Part shown: positions 1 through 5,847 of the stretch, in pieces
How the letters are laid out: every line of letters begins with the position of its first letter
Position numbering within the stretch: the stretch's first letter is position 1
Assembly (NCBI GenBank): GCA_947627805.1
Contig: CANQXB010000027.1
Location: 1 to 9,989 of the forward strand
From: an uncultured Bacilli bacterium
Lineage (GTDB): Bacteria; Bacillota_I; Bacilli_A; RF39; UBA660
Direction of reading: 5' to 3'
Length of the DNA stretch: 9,989 nt
The notes under the pieces: generated by a model
The model's database searches: none
The model's input: the letters and a program-made list of their open reading frames with translations, nothing else
What the model was told of the DNA's origin: nothing
Position numbers and translations under genes: made by a program

Positions 1-501
1 GATTATTCCGAAATTTTAAAATTGAAACAAACTGAATTGGTTAAAAGATATCTTTATTTAATTGAACTTAAAGAATATGTAGATGAGACTAATTTTTATG
101 ATGGTAAAGATCCTAATATAGCAGTGGAAGTAATTGAAAAATATGGGACAGGAAAAATCCATCGAACAAATGAAATATGGATGTCTATTATTGAATTTTC
201 TAAAGAAGAATATGAAAAGTTTTTTAATAGACCTCTTCCAAATATTTCTAATGGTACCATGGTAACTATGTATTGGGACATTGAGAATAAAGCAAGAGAG
301 GTAGTCATTCCAGCTGAAGCAAAAGATGAATTTGAAAGCACTCATAGAGTAATAAGTGGAGATTTGTCTATATTAGATGCTTGGGACAGATATTTTAATG
401 CCCGATATCAATTTTTTAATATAATGTTTTCTGAAGGCCAAGAGGTAGCGGTAACTAAAATATTAGAAACATATGGAATTAATAAAAGTAAAACTAGATA
501 A
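1..501 (+). CDS. Hypothetical protein, 5' end outside window (partial)
   Basis: The reading frame is open from the first base to a TAA at 499-501, giving at least 166 residues. A TTG at 22 could be taken as a start, but no Shine-Dalgarno sequence precedes it and the frame continues upstream without a stop. The gene therefore most likely begins outside the window. The visible part is soluble, acidic and mixed in composition, with aromatic stretches such as MYWDIE and DAWDRYFNARYQFFNIMF near the C-terminus. I see no membrane segment, signal peptide or catalytic motif, and I do not recognise the family. The stop codon overlaps the left arm of an intrinsic terminator, so this is the last gene of its transcript. 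It is certainly coding; its function is unknown. Confidence 0.75.
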   Translation, partial: DYSEILKLKQTELVKRYLYLIELKEYVDETNFYDGKDPNIAVEVIEKYGTGKIHRTNEIWMSIIEFSKEEYEKFFNRPLPNISNGTMVTMYWDIENKAREVVIPAEAKDEFESTHRVISGDLSILDAWDRYFNARYQFFNIMFSEGQEVAVTKILETYGINKSKTR

Positions 502-526
502 TTCACTTAGGTGAATTTTTCTTTTT
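500..526 (+). terminator. Rho-independent terminator
   Basis: A perfect 7-bp stem (AATTCAC at 500-506 pairing with GTGAATT at 511-517) has a TTAG loop. It is followed by a T-rich run through 526, interrupted by a single C. It overlaps the stop codon of the upstream gene and separates it from the next operon. Confidence 0.8.
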
Positions 527-545
527 AAAAAATATATAGTATAAT
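517..545 (+). promoter_or_regulatory. Probable promoter of the GNAT-Nudix operon
   Basis: A perfect TATAAT lies at 540-545, 15 bases upstream of the ATG at 561. The matching -35 position (about 517-522) falls in the T tract of the preceding terminator and is a poor match to TTGACA, and there is no TG extension. The call therefore rests on the -10 hexamer and its position after a terminator. Confidence 0.45.
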
Positions 546-560
546 AAAAATGGTGATTAG

Positions 561-1043
561 ATGAAAATAATCGAATATAATGATAGATATCTTGATGATG
601 TTAAAGATTTATTAACTGAATTAGAAGAATATTTGGTATCAATTGATGAAGATAAATTAGATAGAGTTCATCCTTTATATCATGAAAAAATGGCTTTAAT
701 TGATTTAGAAGAAGTAAATAAAAATAGTGGTAAATGTTATTTAGCAGTGGAAAAGAATAAAACTATTGGTTTAATCATGGGTACTATACCTCCTTATGAA
801 GAATATGATTATTTAGATTATAAATGTCCTAAAAGAGGAGTTATTACAGAATTAGTAGTTAATAAAAATAATCGAGGTGAAGGTATTGGCAAAATGTTAA
901 TAGAAAAAATGGAAAATTATTTTAAAGAAAATAAATGTAAATATGTTTTAGTGGATGTCTTTGCTTATAATCTTAAGGCTTTAAATTTTTACAGTAAAGA
1001 AAGTTATCATCCTCGCATGTATACTAGTATTAAAAAGATATAA
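561..1043 (+). CDS. GNAT-family N-acetyltransferase
   Basis: This 160-residue protein has the size and order of a single-domain GNAT enzyme, which transfers an acetyl group from acetyl-CoA to an amine. The diagnostic motif A spans residues 95-118. It starts with the beta-strand ITELVV and continues into the pyrophosphate-binding loop RGEGIG (105-110) and helix KMLIEKME. Motif B follows with VDVFAYN, then N137-x-x-A-x-x-F-Y, the usual helix before the last strand. The typical Gly-Phe after that helix is replaced by SYHPR. The ATG is preceded by a GGTGA-like site at 552-556. It is the first gene of a tight operon, with the next start 8 bases after its stop. The acceptor substrate cannot be read from the sequence; small molecules, ribosomal proteins and antibiotics are all possible. 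The family is secure, the function is not. Confidence 0.88.
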   Translation: MKIIEYNDRYLDDVKDLLTELEEYLVSIDEDKLDRVHPLYHEKMALIDLEEVNKNSGKCYLAVEKNKTIGLIMGTIPPYEEYDYLDYKCPKRGVITELVVNKNNRGEGIGKMLIEKMENYFKENKCKYVLVDVFAYNLKALNFYSKESYHPRMYTSIKKI

Positions 1044-1051
1044 GAGAAGTT

Positions 1052-1435
1052 ATGTTAAAAAAAGATATTTTGAAAAAATTAAGGGAAATAAATTTAGATA
1101 AAGATAAATATTTAGTAATATCTGGGGCCGCCATGGTTCTTTTAGGAATAAAAGAAGAAACTCAAGATATAGATATTGCCGTATCTAAAGAATATTATAA
1201 TTATTTACTAAAAAATTATAAATGTCATTTCGATAGAGTAAATGAATATGGTCATAAATGTTATAATATTGATATAATTAATTTTGGAACGGATTATTAT
1301 AGTAATATTTATGAAATAGTGGAAGGTATTAAAGTTCAAAAAGTTGAAGATATAATTAATTTAAAAAAATTTTTAAATAGACAAAAAGATCAAAAAGATT
1401 TAAAAAAATTAGATGAGTTTAAGGAGAAAAAATAA
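1052..1435 (+). CDS. Small nucleotidyltransferase-fold protein
   Basis: This 127-residue protein looks like a minimal nucleotidyltransferase domain. Residues 22-44 read VISGAAMVLLGI followed by a QDIDIAV segment. This matches the small-residue turn and DxD metal-binding strand (D39, D41) seen in AbiEii-like and related proteins, where TxDIDI is typical. D74 in NIDIINF could be the third carboxylate. The C-terminus has the K/R-rich helix NRQKDQKDLKKLDEF, as in the R-x-KD-x-x-DL ending of that group. The gene begins 8 bases after the acetyltransferase, with a weak GAGAAG site, and its stop directly abuts the start of the Nudix gene. No toxin or antitoxin partner of the AbiE type is next to it, so a toxin role is not supported. 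Substrate and activity are unknown. Fold assignment is moderate, made by eye. Confidence 0.6.
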   Translation: MLKKDILKKLREINLDKDKYLVISGAAMVLLGIKEETQDIDIAVSKEYYNYLLKNYKCHFDRVNEYGHKCYNIDIINFGTDYYSNIYEIVEGIKVQKVEDIINLKKFLNRQKDQKDLKKLDEFKEKK

Positions 1436-1882
1436 ATGGAAAAAGAGCAATTTTTAGGGGCTGTTTATATGATAATTAAAAATTCTGAAGGGAAAATTCT
1501 TTTAGGAAAAAGAAAGGGTACTAATTTATGGAATGGCTATTACGGTTTACCAGCGGGCCACATTGATAAAGGAGAAGATATGTATGAAGCCTTTATAAGA
1601 GAGGCTAAAGAAGAGTTAGATATTGAAATCAAAAAAGAAAATATTATTGATACCTTTATGGTTAATAGAAGAAATAAAACCTTATTACCATATTTTGATA
1701 TTTATTTTGAAATAAAAGATTATGATGGTAAAATTAAAATAAATGAGCCTAATAAATGCAGTGAACTTAAATGGTTTAAAATAAATGATTTACCAAAAGA
1801 TATTATTGAATTTGAAAAAGAAGCTTTAGAAAACAACTTAAAAGGAATAAAATTTAGTAGTATTAGGGTAGATAATAAATAA
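1436..1882 (+). CDS. Nudix hydrolase
   Basis: This 148-residue protein carries a Nudix box at residues 41-63: G41-x5-E47-x7-R55-E56-x2-E59-E60-x-D62-I63. The only departure from the consensus is Asp for Gly at position 62; the metal-binding glutamates are intact. It is preceded by the usual strand NGYYGLPAGH. Nudix enzymes hydrolyse nucleoside diphosphates linked to another group X, including damaged dNTPs, sugar nucleotides and caps. The overall layout resembles MutT-like or general nucleotide-cleaning members, but the substrate cannot be chosen. The ATG follows the previous TAA with no gap, and GGAG at 1422-1425 inside the upstream gene provides a Shine-Dalgarno site. This indicates translational coupling with the nucleotidyltransferase-like gene. 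It is probably cytoplasmic, with no signal peptide. Confidence 0.9.
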   Translation: MEKEQFLGAVYMIIKNSEGKILLGKRKGTNLWNGYYGLPAGHIDKGEDMYEAFIREAKEELDIEIKKENIIDTFMVNRRNKTLLPYFDIYFEIKDYDGKIKINEPNKCSELKWFKINDLPKDIIEFEKEALENNLKGIKFSSIRVDNK

Positions 1883-1894
1883 TAAGGAGGAAAT

Positions 1895-2419
1895 ATGAAA
1901 AGAACTGATAAAATAAAAAATATTCAAAAATTAAATACATATCTTGATAGAATAAATACAAAAAGAGAAGATAGTGAAGAATTACAATCCGTAAAACAGG
2001 AATATCAAAAATTAAATAAAATAGAATTACCTATTTTATTATTTGTGATAGATGAATTTTTAGTTAATGAGTATGTGGAAGTACTTGGTCAAGAAGAATA
2101 TTATAGATATAAATATGTTTATTATTACCCTGATATAAATAGAGTTGATACCTTTTATTCTCAAAATGCTGAAGAACTTATGGAAGGAGCTGTTAATTTA
2201 AAAAGTTTAGGAGACCCATTTTATCAAGAATATTTAAAAGGAAACATCAATTTTTTAAAAATGGTAGAATTAGCAACAACTGTTACCAATGAAAAAATTG
2301 ATTATTTACTTTCCATGTATAATATTGAAAATTGGGATGAATTAAAAAAATATTTAGAAATTAGTTTAGAAAATAGTGAAGAGTATAATAATTTAGATAG
2401 CCAAAATTATTCAAGATAA
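1895..2419 (+). CDS. Hypothetical protein, last gene of the Nudix operon
   Basis: This 174-residue protein has a very good ribosome site (AAGGAGG at 1884-1890, 4 bases before ATG). It starts 12 bases after the Nudix stop, so it is co-transcribed with it. The first 45 residues are charged and probably helical or coiled (KNIQKLNTYLDRINTKRED, then EELQSVKQEYQKLNK). A hydrophobic strand ELPILLFVIDEFLVNEYVEV and a Tyr-rich segment follow, and the C-terminus is acidic and polar. The hydrophobic stretch contains acidic residues and is too short for a membrane span, so the protein is probably soluble. I recognise no family and no catalytic motif. Confidence 0.75.
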   Translation: MKRTDKIKNIQKLNTYLDRINTKREDSEELQSVKQEYQKLNKIELPILLFVIDEFLVNEYVEVLGQEEYYRYKYVYYYPDINRVDTFYSQNAEELMEGAVNLKSLGDPFYQEYLKGNINFLKMVELATTVTNEKIDYLLSMYNIENWDELKKYLEISLENSEEYNNLDSQNYSR

Positions 2420-2420
2420 T

Positions 2421-2449
2421 TTGTGCTTTTTCTTTTATTGTGCTAAAAT
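2421..2449 (+). promoter_or_regulatory. Extended -10 promoter for the DUF3298-like gene
   Basis: TTGTGC at 2421-2426 is separated by 17 bases from TAAAAT at 2444-2449. TG at 2441-2442 gives the extended TGnTAAAAT form. It lies directly after the stop at 2419, in a 96-base gap with no clear terminator hairpin. Transcription from the upstream operon may therefore also read through. TTGTGCT occurs twice (2421-2427 and 2438-2444), so the -35 and the extended -10 overlap a short direct repeat. Confidence 0.55.
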
Positions 2450-2515
2450 TTAAATAGAGTAAAGTTATAAGAAGAATAATATTTAATAAGTTAGCTAAGA
2501 ATAAGAGAGGTACGT

Positions 2516-3463
2516 ATGAAAAATTGGTATAAATGGTTACTAATATTTGTATTTGGGGCAATAGTGGGTGTTAGCCTATTTGCGGGTATTACTTATTATG
2601 TTAATAATTCTTATCTAAAAAAAGAAAATGAAAATGTTAATAATTCTAAGAATAAAGTCCAAAATATAAAAATAGATAATACGAAAGACTATGTATATGA
2701 TATAAAATATGATTATTCATTTATAAATGAAATGAAAGATAATGTTATAAGAAAATATAATTCTACTTTAGGAGAAAGTTTAAATTTTGATATTTTAGAA
2801 ACAAAAGAAAATAGTGAAGCTTTAAAAATACCATTTATTAATATTGATAGTGGTTCTAGCGAAAAAGTTAATAATAGTATAAAGAAATTATATTTAAGTT
2901 ATATGCAAAAATTAGATAAAAATAGATTATGTGTAGAATATGAAAATGGCGTTTATATTCAAAATTGTTCTTATTATAATTTAACTTATCAAGTCTATGA
3001 AAACAAAGAACTCAATGTTTTATCTCTTTTAATATTACATTATGAATATGCTACCTCAAGTCCTTATCATAATTTTTGGGGATATACTTTTGATTTAGAA
3101 ACAGGAAATCTTTTAAATATCGAGGAATTAGTCAGAAAATTAAATATAAGTATAGAAAAGCTAAAAGAATTAACTACGAAAAAGATTAGTGATAAGGTTG
3201 AAGAGTTGAATGAATTAACTATGAATGAGATTGGTGATAGGATTGATAAGTTAGAAGTGGGGTTTTATGATAAAGAAGAATCTCTTAATTATTATAAAAA
3301 CAATTTAAATAAATATTATAATAATGAATATTATGAATCAAATGAAAATGGGGGATTAATTTATTACATTAATAGTGATGGTAAAATAAATATTATTACG
3401 AGTCTTTTTATTCCAGGGGCTCAATTTGAATATAATGGTTTTAATTTACAATTAGATAATTAA
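2516..3463 (+). CDS. Membrane-anchored PdaC/RsiV-like (DUF4163-DUF3298) protein
   Basis: This 315-residue protein begins with one transmembrane anchor (residues 7-29, with K2 and K6 ahead of it), so the rest should lie outside the membrane. A polar linker runs to about residue 60. Residues 104-130 (LKIPFINI, then EKVNNSIKKLY) resemble the start of DUF4163, as in PdaC and RsiV. Residues 155-200 (LTYQVYENKELNVLSLLILHYEY, then YTFDLETGNLLNIEEL) match the DUF3298 pattern of a strand pair followed by a FDLxTG turn. The end, ITSLFIPGAQFEY, fits the last strand of that domain. C139 and C151 could form an extracytoplasmic disulfide. No deacetylase domain is attached, so catalysis is not implied; ligand binding or envelope sensing is possible. 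A 45-bp tandem duplication lies at 3161-3250. GAGAGG at 2505-2510 supports the ATG. gpmI follows after 16 bases. Confidence 0.7.
   Translation: MKNWYKWLLIFVFGAIVGVSLFAGITYYVNNSYLKKENENVNNSKNKVQNIKIDNTKDYVYDIKYDYSFINEMKDNVIRKYNSTLGESLNFDILETKENSEALKIPFINIDSGSSEKVNNSIKKLYLSYMQKLDKNRLCVEYENGVYIQNCSYYNLTYQVYENKELNVLSLLILHYEYATSSPYHNFWGYTFDLETGNLLNIEELVRKLNISIEKLKELTTKKISDKVEELNELTMNEIGDRIDKLEVGFYDKEESLNYYKNNLNKYYNNEYYESNENGGLIYYINSDGKINIITSLFIPGAQFEYNGFNLQLDN
3161..3250 (+). repeat. 45-bp in-frame tandem duplication
   Basis: Two adjacent 45-bp units (3161-3205 and 3206-3250) are 34/45 identical by my alignment. They encode residues 216-230 (LKELTTKKISDKVEE) and 231-245 (LNELTMNEIGDRIDK) of the DUF3298-like protein. 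The units are helical and sit between the FDLxTG turn and the C-terminal strands. Confidence 0.7.
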
Positions 3464-3479
3464 GAAAGAAAGTGAAACA

Positions 3480-4973
3480 ATGAAAAAAATATTAACAATT
3501 ATTTTAGATGGTTTTGGCTATCGAGAAGAAGAACATGGTAATGCTATTAAAGAAGCCGATATGTTATGTTTTAATAGATTGTGGAAAGAGTACCCTCATG
3601 CCACTCTTTATGCTAGTGAAGAAAAAGTTGGGTTACATGAAGGGCAATTTGGCAATAGTGAAACTGGGCATTCCACAATTGGGGCAGGTAGACTTATTAA
3701 ACAAAATGAAACTTTAGTTAATGAATTTTTAAAAAGTGATGTTTTAGAAAATCCTGTTTTTCAAAAGTTACTTTTAAACAAAGATAAAGATATTCATTTA
3801 ATGGGTTTATGTAGTGATGGTAATGTTCATGCTGGCATAGATGATTTTTTAAATTTATTTGATATTTTAGTTAAAAATGGTTTTAAAAAAATTCATTTTC
3901 ATTTAATTACGGATGGTCGAGATACAGGTATTCATGATGCTTATAAATATATAAATCAAATTGAAGAAGCCATTAAGCAAAAAAAAGTGGGCGATATTGC
4001 AACCATTTGTGGTAGATATTATGCGATGGATCGCGATAAGAATTATGATCGAACTAAATTATATTATGAATTAGTAACTCGCAATGCGGGAATTGAAGCT
4101 AGTAATATTCAAGATGCTCTTAAAAGAATGTATGAAAAAGAGATAACAGATGAATTTATAAGACCTTTGGTTGTAAATAGATTAGGTCATATAAAAAATG
4201 GTGATGTTCTTATTTGGTTAAATTATAGGGCTGATAGAGCCAAACAAATTATATCTTCTTTTGTTAATCCCGAATTTGATGGATTTCATACTTTAAATAT
4301 GGACAAACTAGAAGTTTATAGTTTTTTACCAATTGATGATAATATTCCTACTAATCATTTTATTGAAGAACCAGTTATATCTAATTCTTTAGGTTTATAT
4401 TTAGCTAAGTTAGATTTAACACAAGCAAGAATTGCCGAAACAGAAAAATTCCCTCATGTGACCTATTTTTTTGATGGTGGTTACAATGGCAAGATAAATA
4501 AATGTGATACTTTTCATATTCCTTCTCCTCATGTTCCTACTTACAATTTAAAACCAGAAATGAGTGCTGTAGGAGTTACTAAGAAATGTATCGAATGTAT
4601 GATGGAAGATTATGATTTTATCTTAGTTAATTTTGCTAATCCCGATATGGTTGGGCATACAGGAGATTTTGAGGCAACAGTTAAAGCCTGTATTGCGGTC
4701 GATTTATGTTTAGATAAAATAGTGGAAAAAGCCGAAGAAAATTTTTATAAAGTAATAATTTTAGCGGACCATGGTAATGCCGATATTATGATTGATGAAG
4801 AAGGAAATCCCGTTACGACCCATACTTTAAGTAAAGTTCCGTTTATCATTATGGACAAAAATGTTAAATTAAAAGAAAGTGGCGATTTAACGATGGTCGC
4901 TCCGACTATTTTAGAATATATGGATATAGCTATTCCAGAAGAAATGAAAGATACTGATATCTTATTAAAATAA
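3480..4973 (+). CDS. gpmI: 2,3-bisphosphoglycerate-independent phosphoglycerate mutase
   Basis: This 497-residue enzyme interconverts 3- and 2-phosphoglycerate in glycolysis and gluconeogenesis and acts in the cytoplasm. Its length is close to the family's usual 510 or so. All the hallmark active-site residues are visible. D10 lies in ILDGFG. S60 in GNSETGH is the phosphoserine nucleophile. H117 lies in SDGNVHAG. The loop DGRDT spans 145-149. R179 and R185 lie in GRYYAMDRD, R250 and R253 in NYRADR, and K323 in EKFPHVTYF. The metal ligands are D389 and H393 (NPDMVGH), D430 and H431 (ADHGNAD) and H448 (TTHT). The loop after the serine reads GNSETGHSTIGAGR instead of the usual GNSEVGHLN-type loop, a conservative variation. 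The start follows the upstream stop by 16 bases with a weak AGAAAG site. The usual glycolytic neighbours (gapA, pgk, tpi, eno) are absent from the window. Confidence 0.97.
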   Translation: MKKILTIILDGFGYREEEHGNAIKEADMLCFNRLWKEYPHATLYASEEKVGLHEGQFGNSETGHSTIGAGRLIKQNETLVNEFLKSDVLENPVFQKLLLNKDKDIHLMGLCSDGNVHAGIDDFLNLFDILVKNGFKKIHFHLITDGRDTGIHDAYKYINQIEEAIKQKKVGDIATICGRYYAMDRDKNYDRTKLYYELVTRNAGIEASNIQDALKRMYEKEITDEFIRPLVVNRLGHIKNGDVLIWLNYRADRAKQIISSFVNPEFDGFHTLNMDKLEVYSFLPIDDNIPTNHFIEEPVISNSLGLYLAKLDLTQARIAETEKFPHVTYFFDGGYNGKINKCDTFHIPSPHVPTYNLKPEMSAVGVTKKCIECMMEDYDFILVNFANPDMVGHTGDFEATVKACIAVDLCLDKIVEKAEENFYKVIILADHGNADIMIDEEGNPVTTHTLSKVPFIIMDKNVKLKESGDLTMVAPTILEYMDIAIPEEMKDTDILLK

Positions 4974-4998
4974 ATATGTTTTTCGAAGCATATTTTTT
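4972..4998 (+). terminator. Probable terminator or attenuating hairpin after gpmI
   Basis: A 10-bp stem (AAATATGTTT at 4972-4981 pairing with AAGCATATTT at 4986-4995, one G-U pair) has a TTCG tetraloop. T4993-4998 forms a short U tract. It overlaps the gpmI stop codon. The tract is short and the stem AT-rich, so termination may be partial. That would allow read-through into the next gene, which has no other evident promoter. Confidence 0.6.
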
Positions 4999-5001
4999 AA
5001 T

Positions 5002-5790
5002 ATGAATGATTATTTTAGAAATAAAATTCAAAAGGAGTTAGAAAATATTAAAGATATGGAATGTCAAAACTTAATAAATGAGTTAAAAAAAGAACCATAC
5101 TATTTGGAAAATAAATTAGAAAGATATTTAGAATATTCTAAAGTTAATAATAAGAAAAAAATTAAAGATATTATAAGAGAAGTTAATTCTAATAGAGACT
5201 TTCCTTTTTATCATCATTTAATTAGTGCTGAGCCTTCTAAAAAAGAATTAATACTGGTGAATAAATATTATTATTTAAAAGATAATTATATTCCTCCTTT
5301 AGTAGAAATGGAAAAAAATTATGCTCAGGGATTAAATAGAAAAATTACCAAAGAAACTTATTATTATTTTAAAGCAATGGTTAATAAAGCGCGCCAAGAT
5401 AAGATAATTTTATATAGTGTCTCTGGCTTTCGTAGTTATGAATATCAAAAAAAATTATATCAAGATTATGTTTTAAAAGATGGAGAAAAGGTTGCTGATA
5501 CCTATTCAGCTAGAGCAGGTCATTCCGAACATGAGACAGGTTATGCTATTGATATTAATACCACTTTTTCCAGTGCTCATTTTGAAGATAGTAAAGAATT
5601 TTTATGGCTTCAAAAAAATGCTTCTAAATATGGTTTTATTTTAAGATACCCTCAAGATAAAGAAAATATCACAGGTTTTAAATTTGAACCATGGCATTAT
5701 CGTTTTGTTGGCATAAAAGTAGCTCAATATTTAAAAGTTCATGCTCTTACTTTGGAAGAATACTATGCTTATTTTGTCGAAAATAAGTAG
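5002..5790 (+). CDS. VanY-type D-alanyl-D-alanine carboxypeptidase (peptidase M15B)
   Basis: This family of zinc peptidases removes the terminal D-Ala from peptidoglycan stem peptides. In this 262-residue protein the catalytic half (about residues 110-245) is complete. It has SGFRS at 141-145 and the signature SEHETGYAID at 175-184, with zinc ligands H177 and D184. It also has EPWHYR at 229-234, with catalytic E229 and third ligand H232. The N-terminal 65 residues are charged and helical, and a conserved-looking linker (FPFYHHLI, then LVNKYYYL) follows. There is no signal peptide, transmembrane anchor or lipobox, although the substrate lies outside the membrane. The ATG at 5002 lacks a Shine-Dalgarno site and sits 3 bases after the gpmI hairpin. 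AAAGGAG occurs only downstream, at 5031-5037, and the next ATG (5056) is 18 bases from it. The start is therefore uncertain. The stop TAG overlaps the next promoter. Confidence 0.9.
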   Translation: MNDYFRNKIQKELENIKDMECQNLINELKKEPYYLENKLERYLEYSKVNNKKKIKDIIREVNSNRDFPFYHHLISAEPSKKELILVNKYYYLKDNYIPPLVEMEKNYAQGLNRKITKETYYYFKAMVNKARQDKIILYSVSGFRSYEYQKKLYQDYVLKDGEKVADTYSARAGHSEHETGYAIDINTTFSSAHFEDSKEFLWLQKNASKYGFILRYPQDKENITGFKFEPWHYRFVGIKVAQYLKVHALTLEEYYAYFVENK

Positions 5791-5816
5791 TCAATATAAA
5801 ATAATTTTGATATAAT
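5788..5816 (+). promoter_or_regulatory. Extended -10 promoter for the large anchored protein
   Basis: A perfect extended -10 (TGATATAAT, with TATAAT at 5811-5816) follows TAGTCA at 5788-5793 after 17 bases, matching 4 of 6 -35 consensus positions. The predicted transcription start near 5823 leaves about 25 bases before the ATG at 5848. The -35 overlaps the stop codon of the carboxypeptidase gene. Confidence 0.65.
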
Positions 5817-5847
5817 TCTTATTAGAATAGAGAGTGTGAGTTATAAA

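Noticed and set aside
58..345. Minus-strand frames opposite the first gene (58-345 and 96-341)
   Set aside because: They lie entirely antisense to a long coding frame, have no ribosome site, and have the Phe/Ile/Ser-rich composition expected from reading AT-rich coding DNA backwards.
1052..1882. A toxin-antitoxin reading of the nucleotidyltransferase-like and Nudix pair
   Set aside because: No AbiEi-type or other antitoxin domain is present, and Nudix hydrolases are not known to me as antitoxins for such proteins. Directly abutting genes alone do not justify the call.
2361..2561. Minus-strand 66-codon frame across the 2419-2516 gap
   Set aside because: It overlaps two plus-strand genes and the extended -10 promoter. 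No Shine-Dalgarno site or minus-strand promoter was found, so it is probably a chance hydrophobic frame.
3508..3717. Plus-strand 69-codon frame inside gpmI
   Set aside because: It is a frame-shifted shadow of the gpmI active-site region, whose own frame has every catalytic residue.
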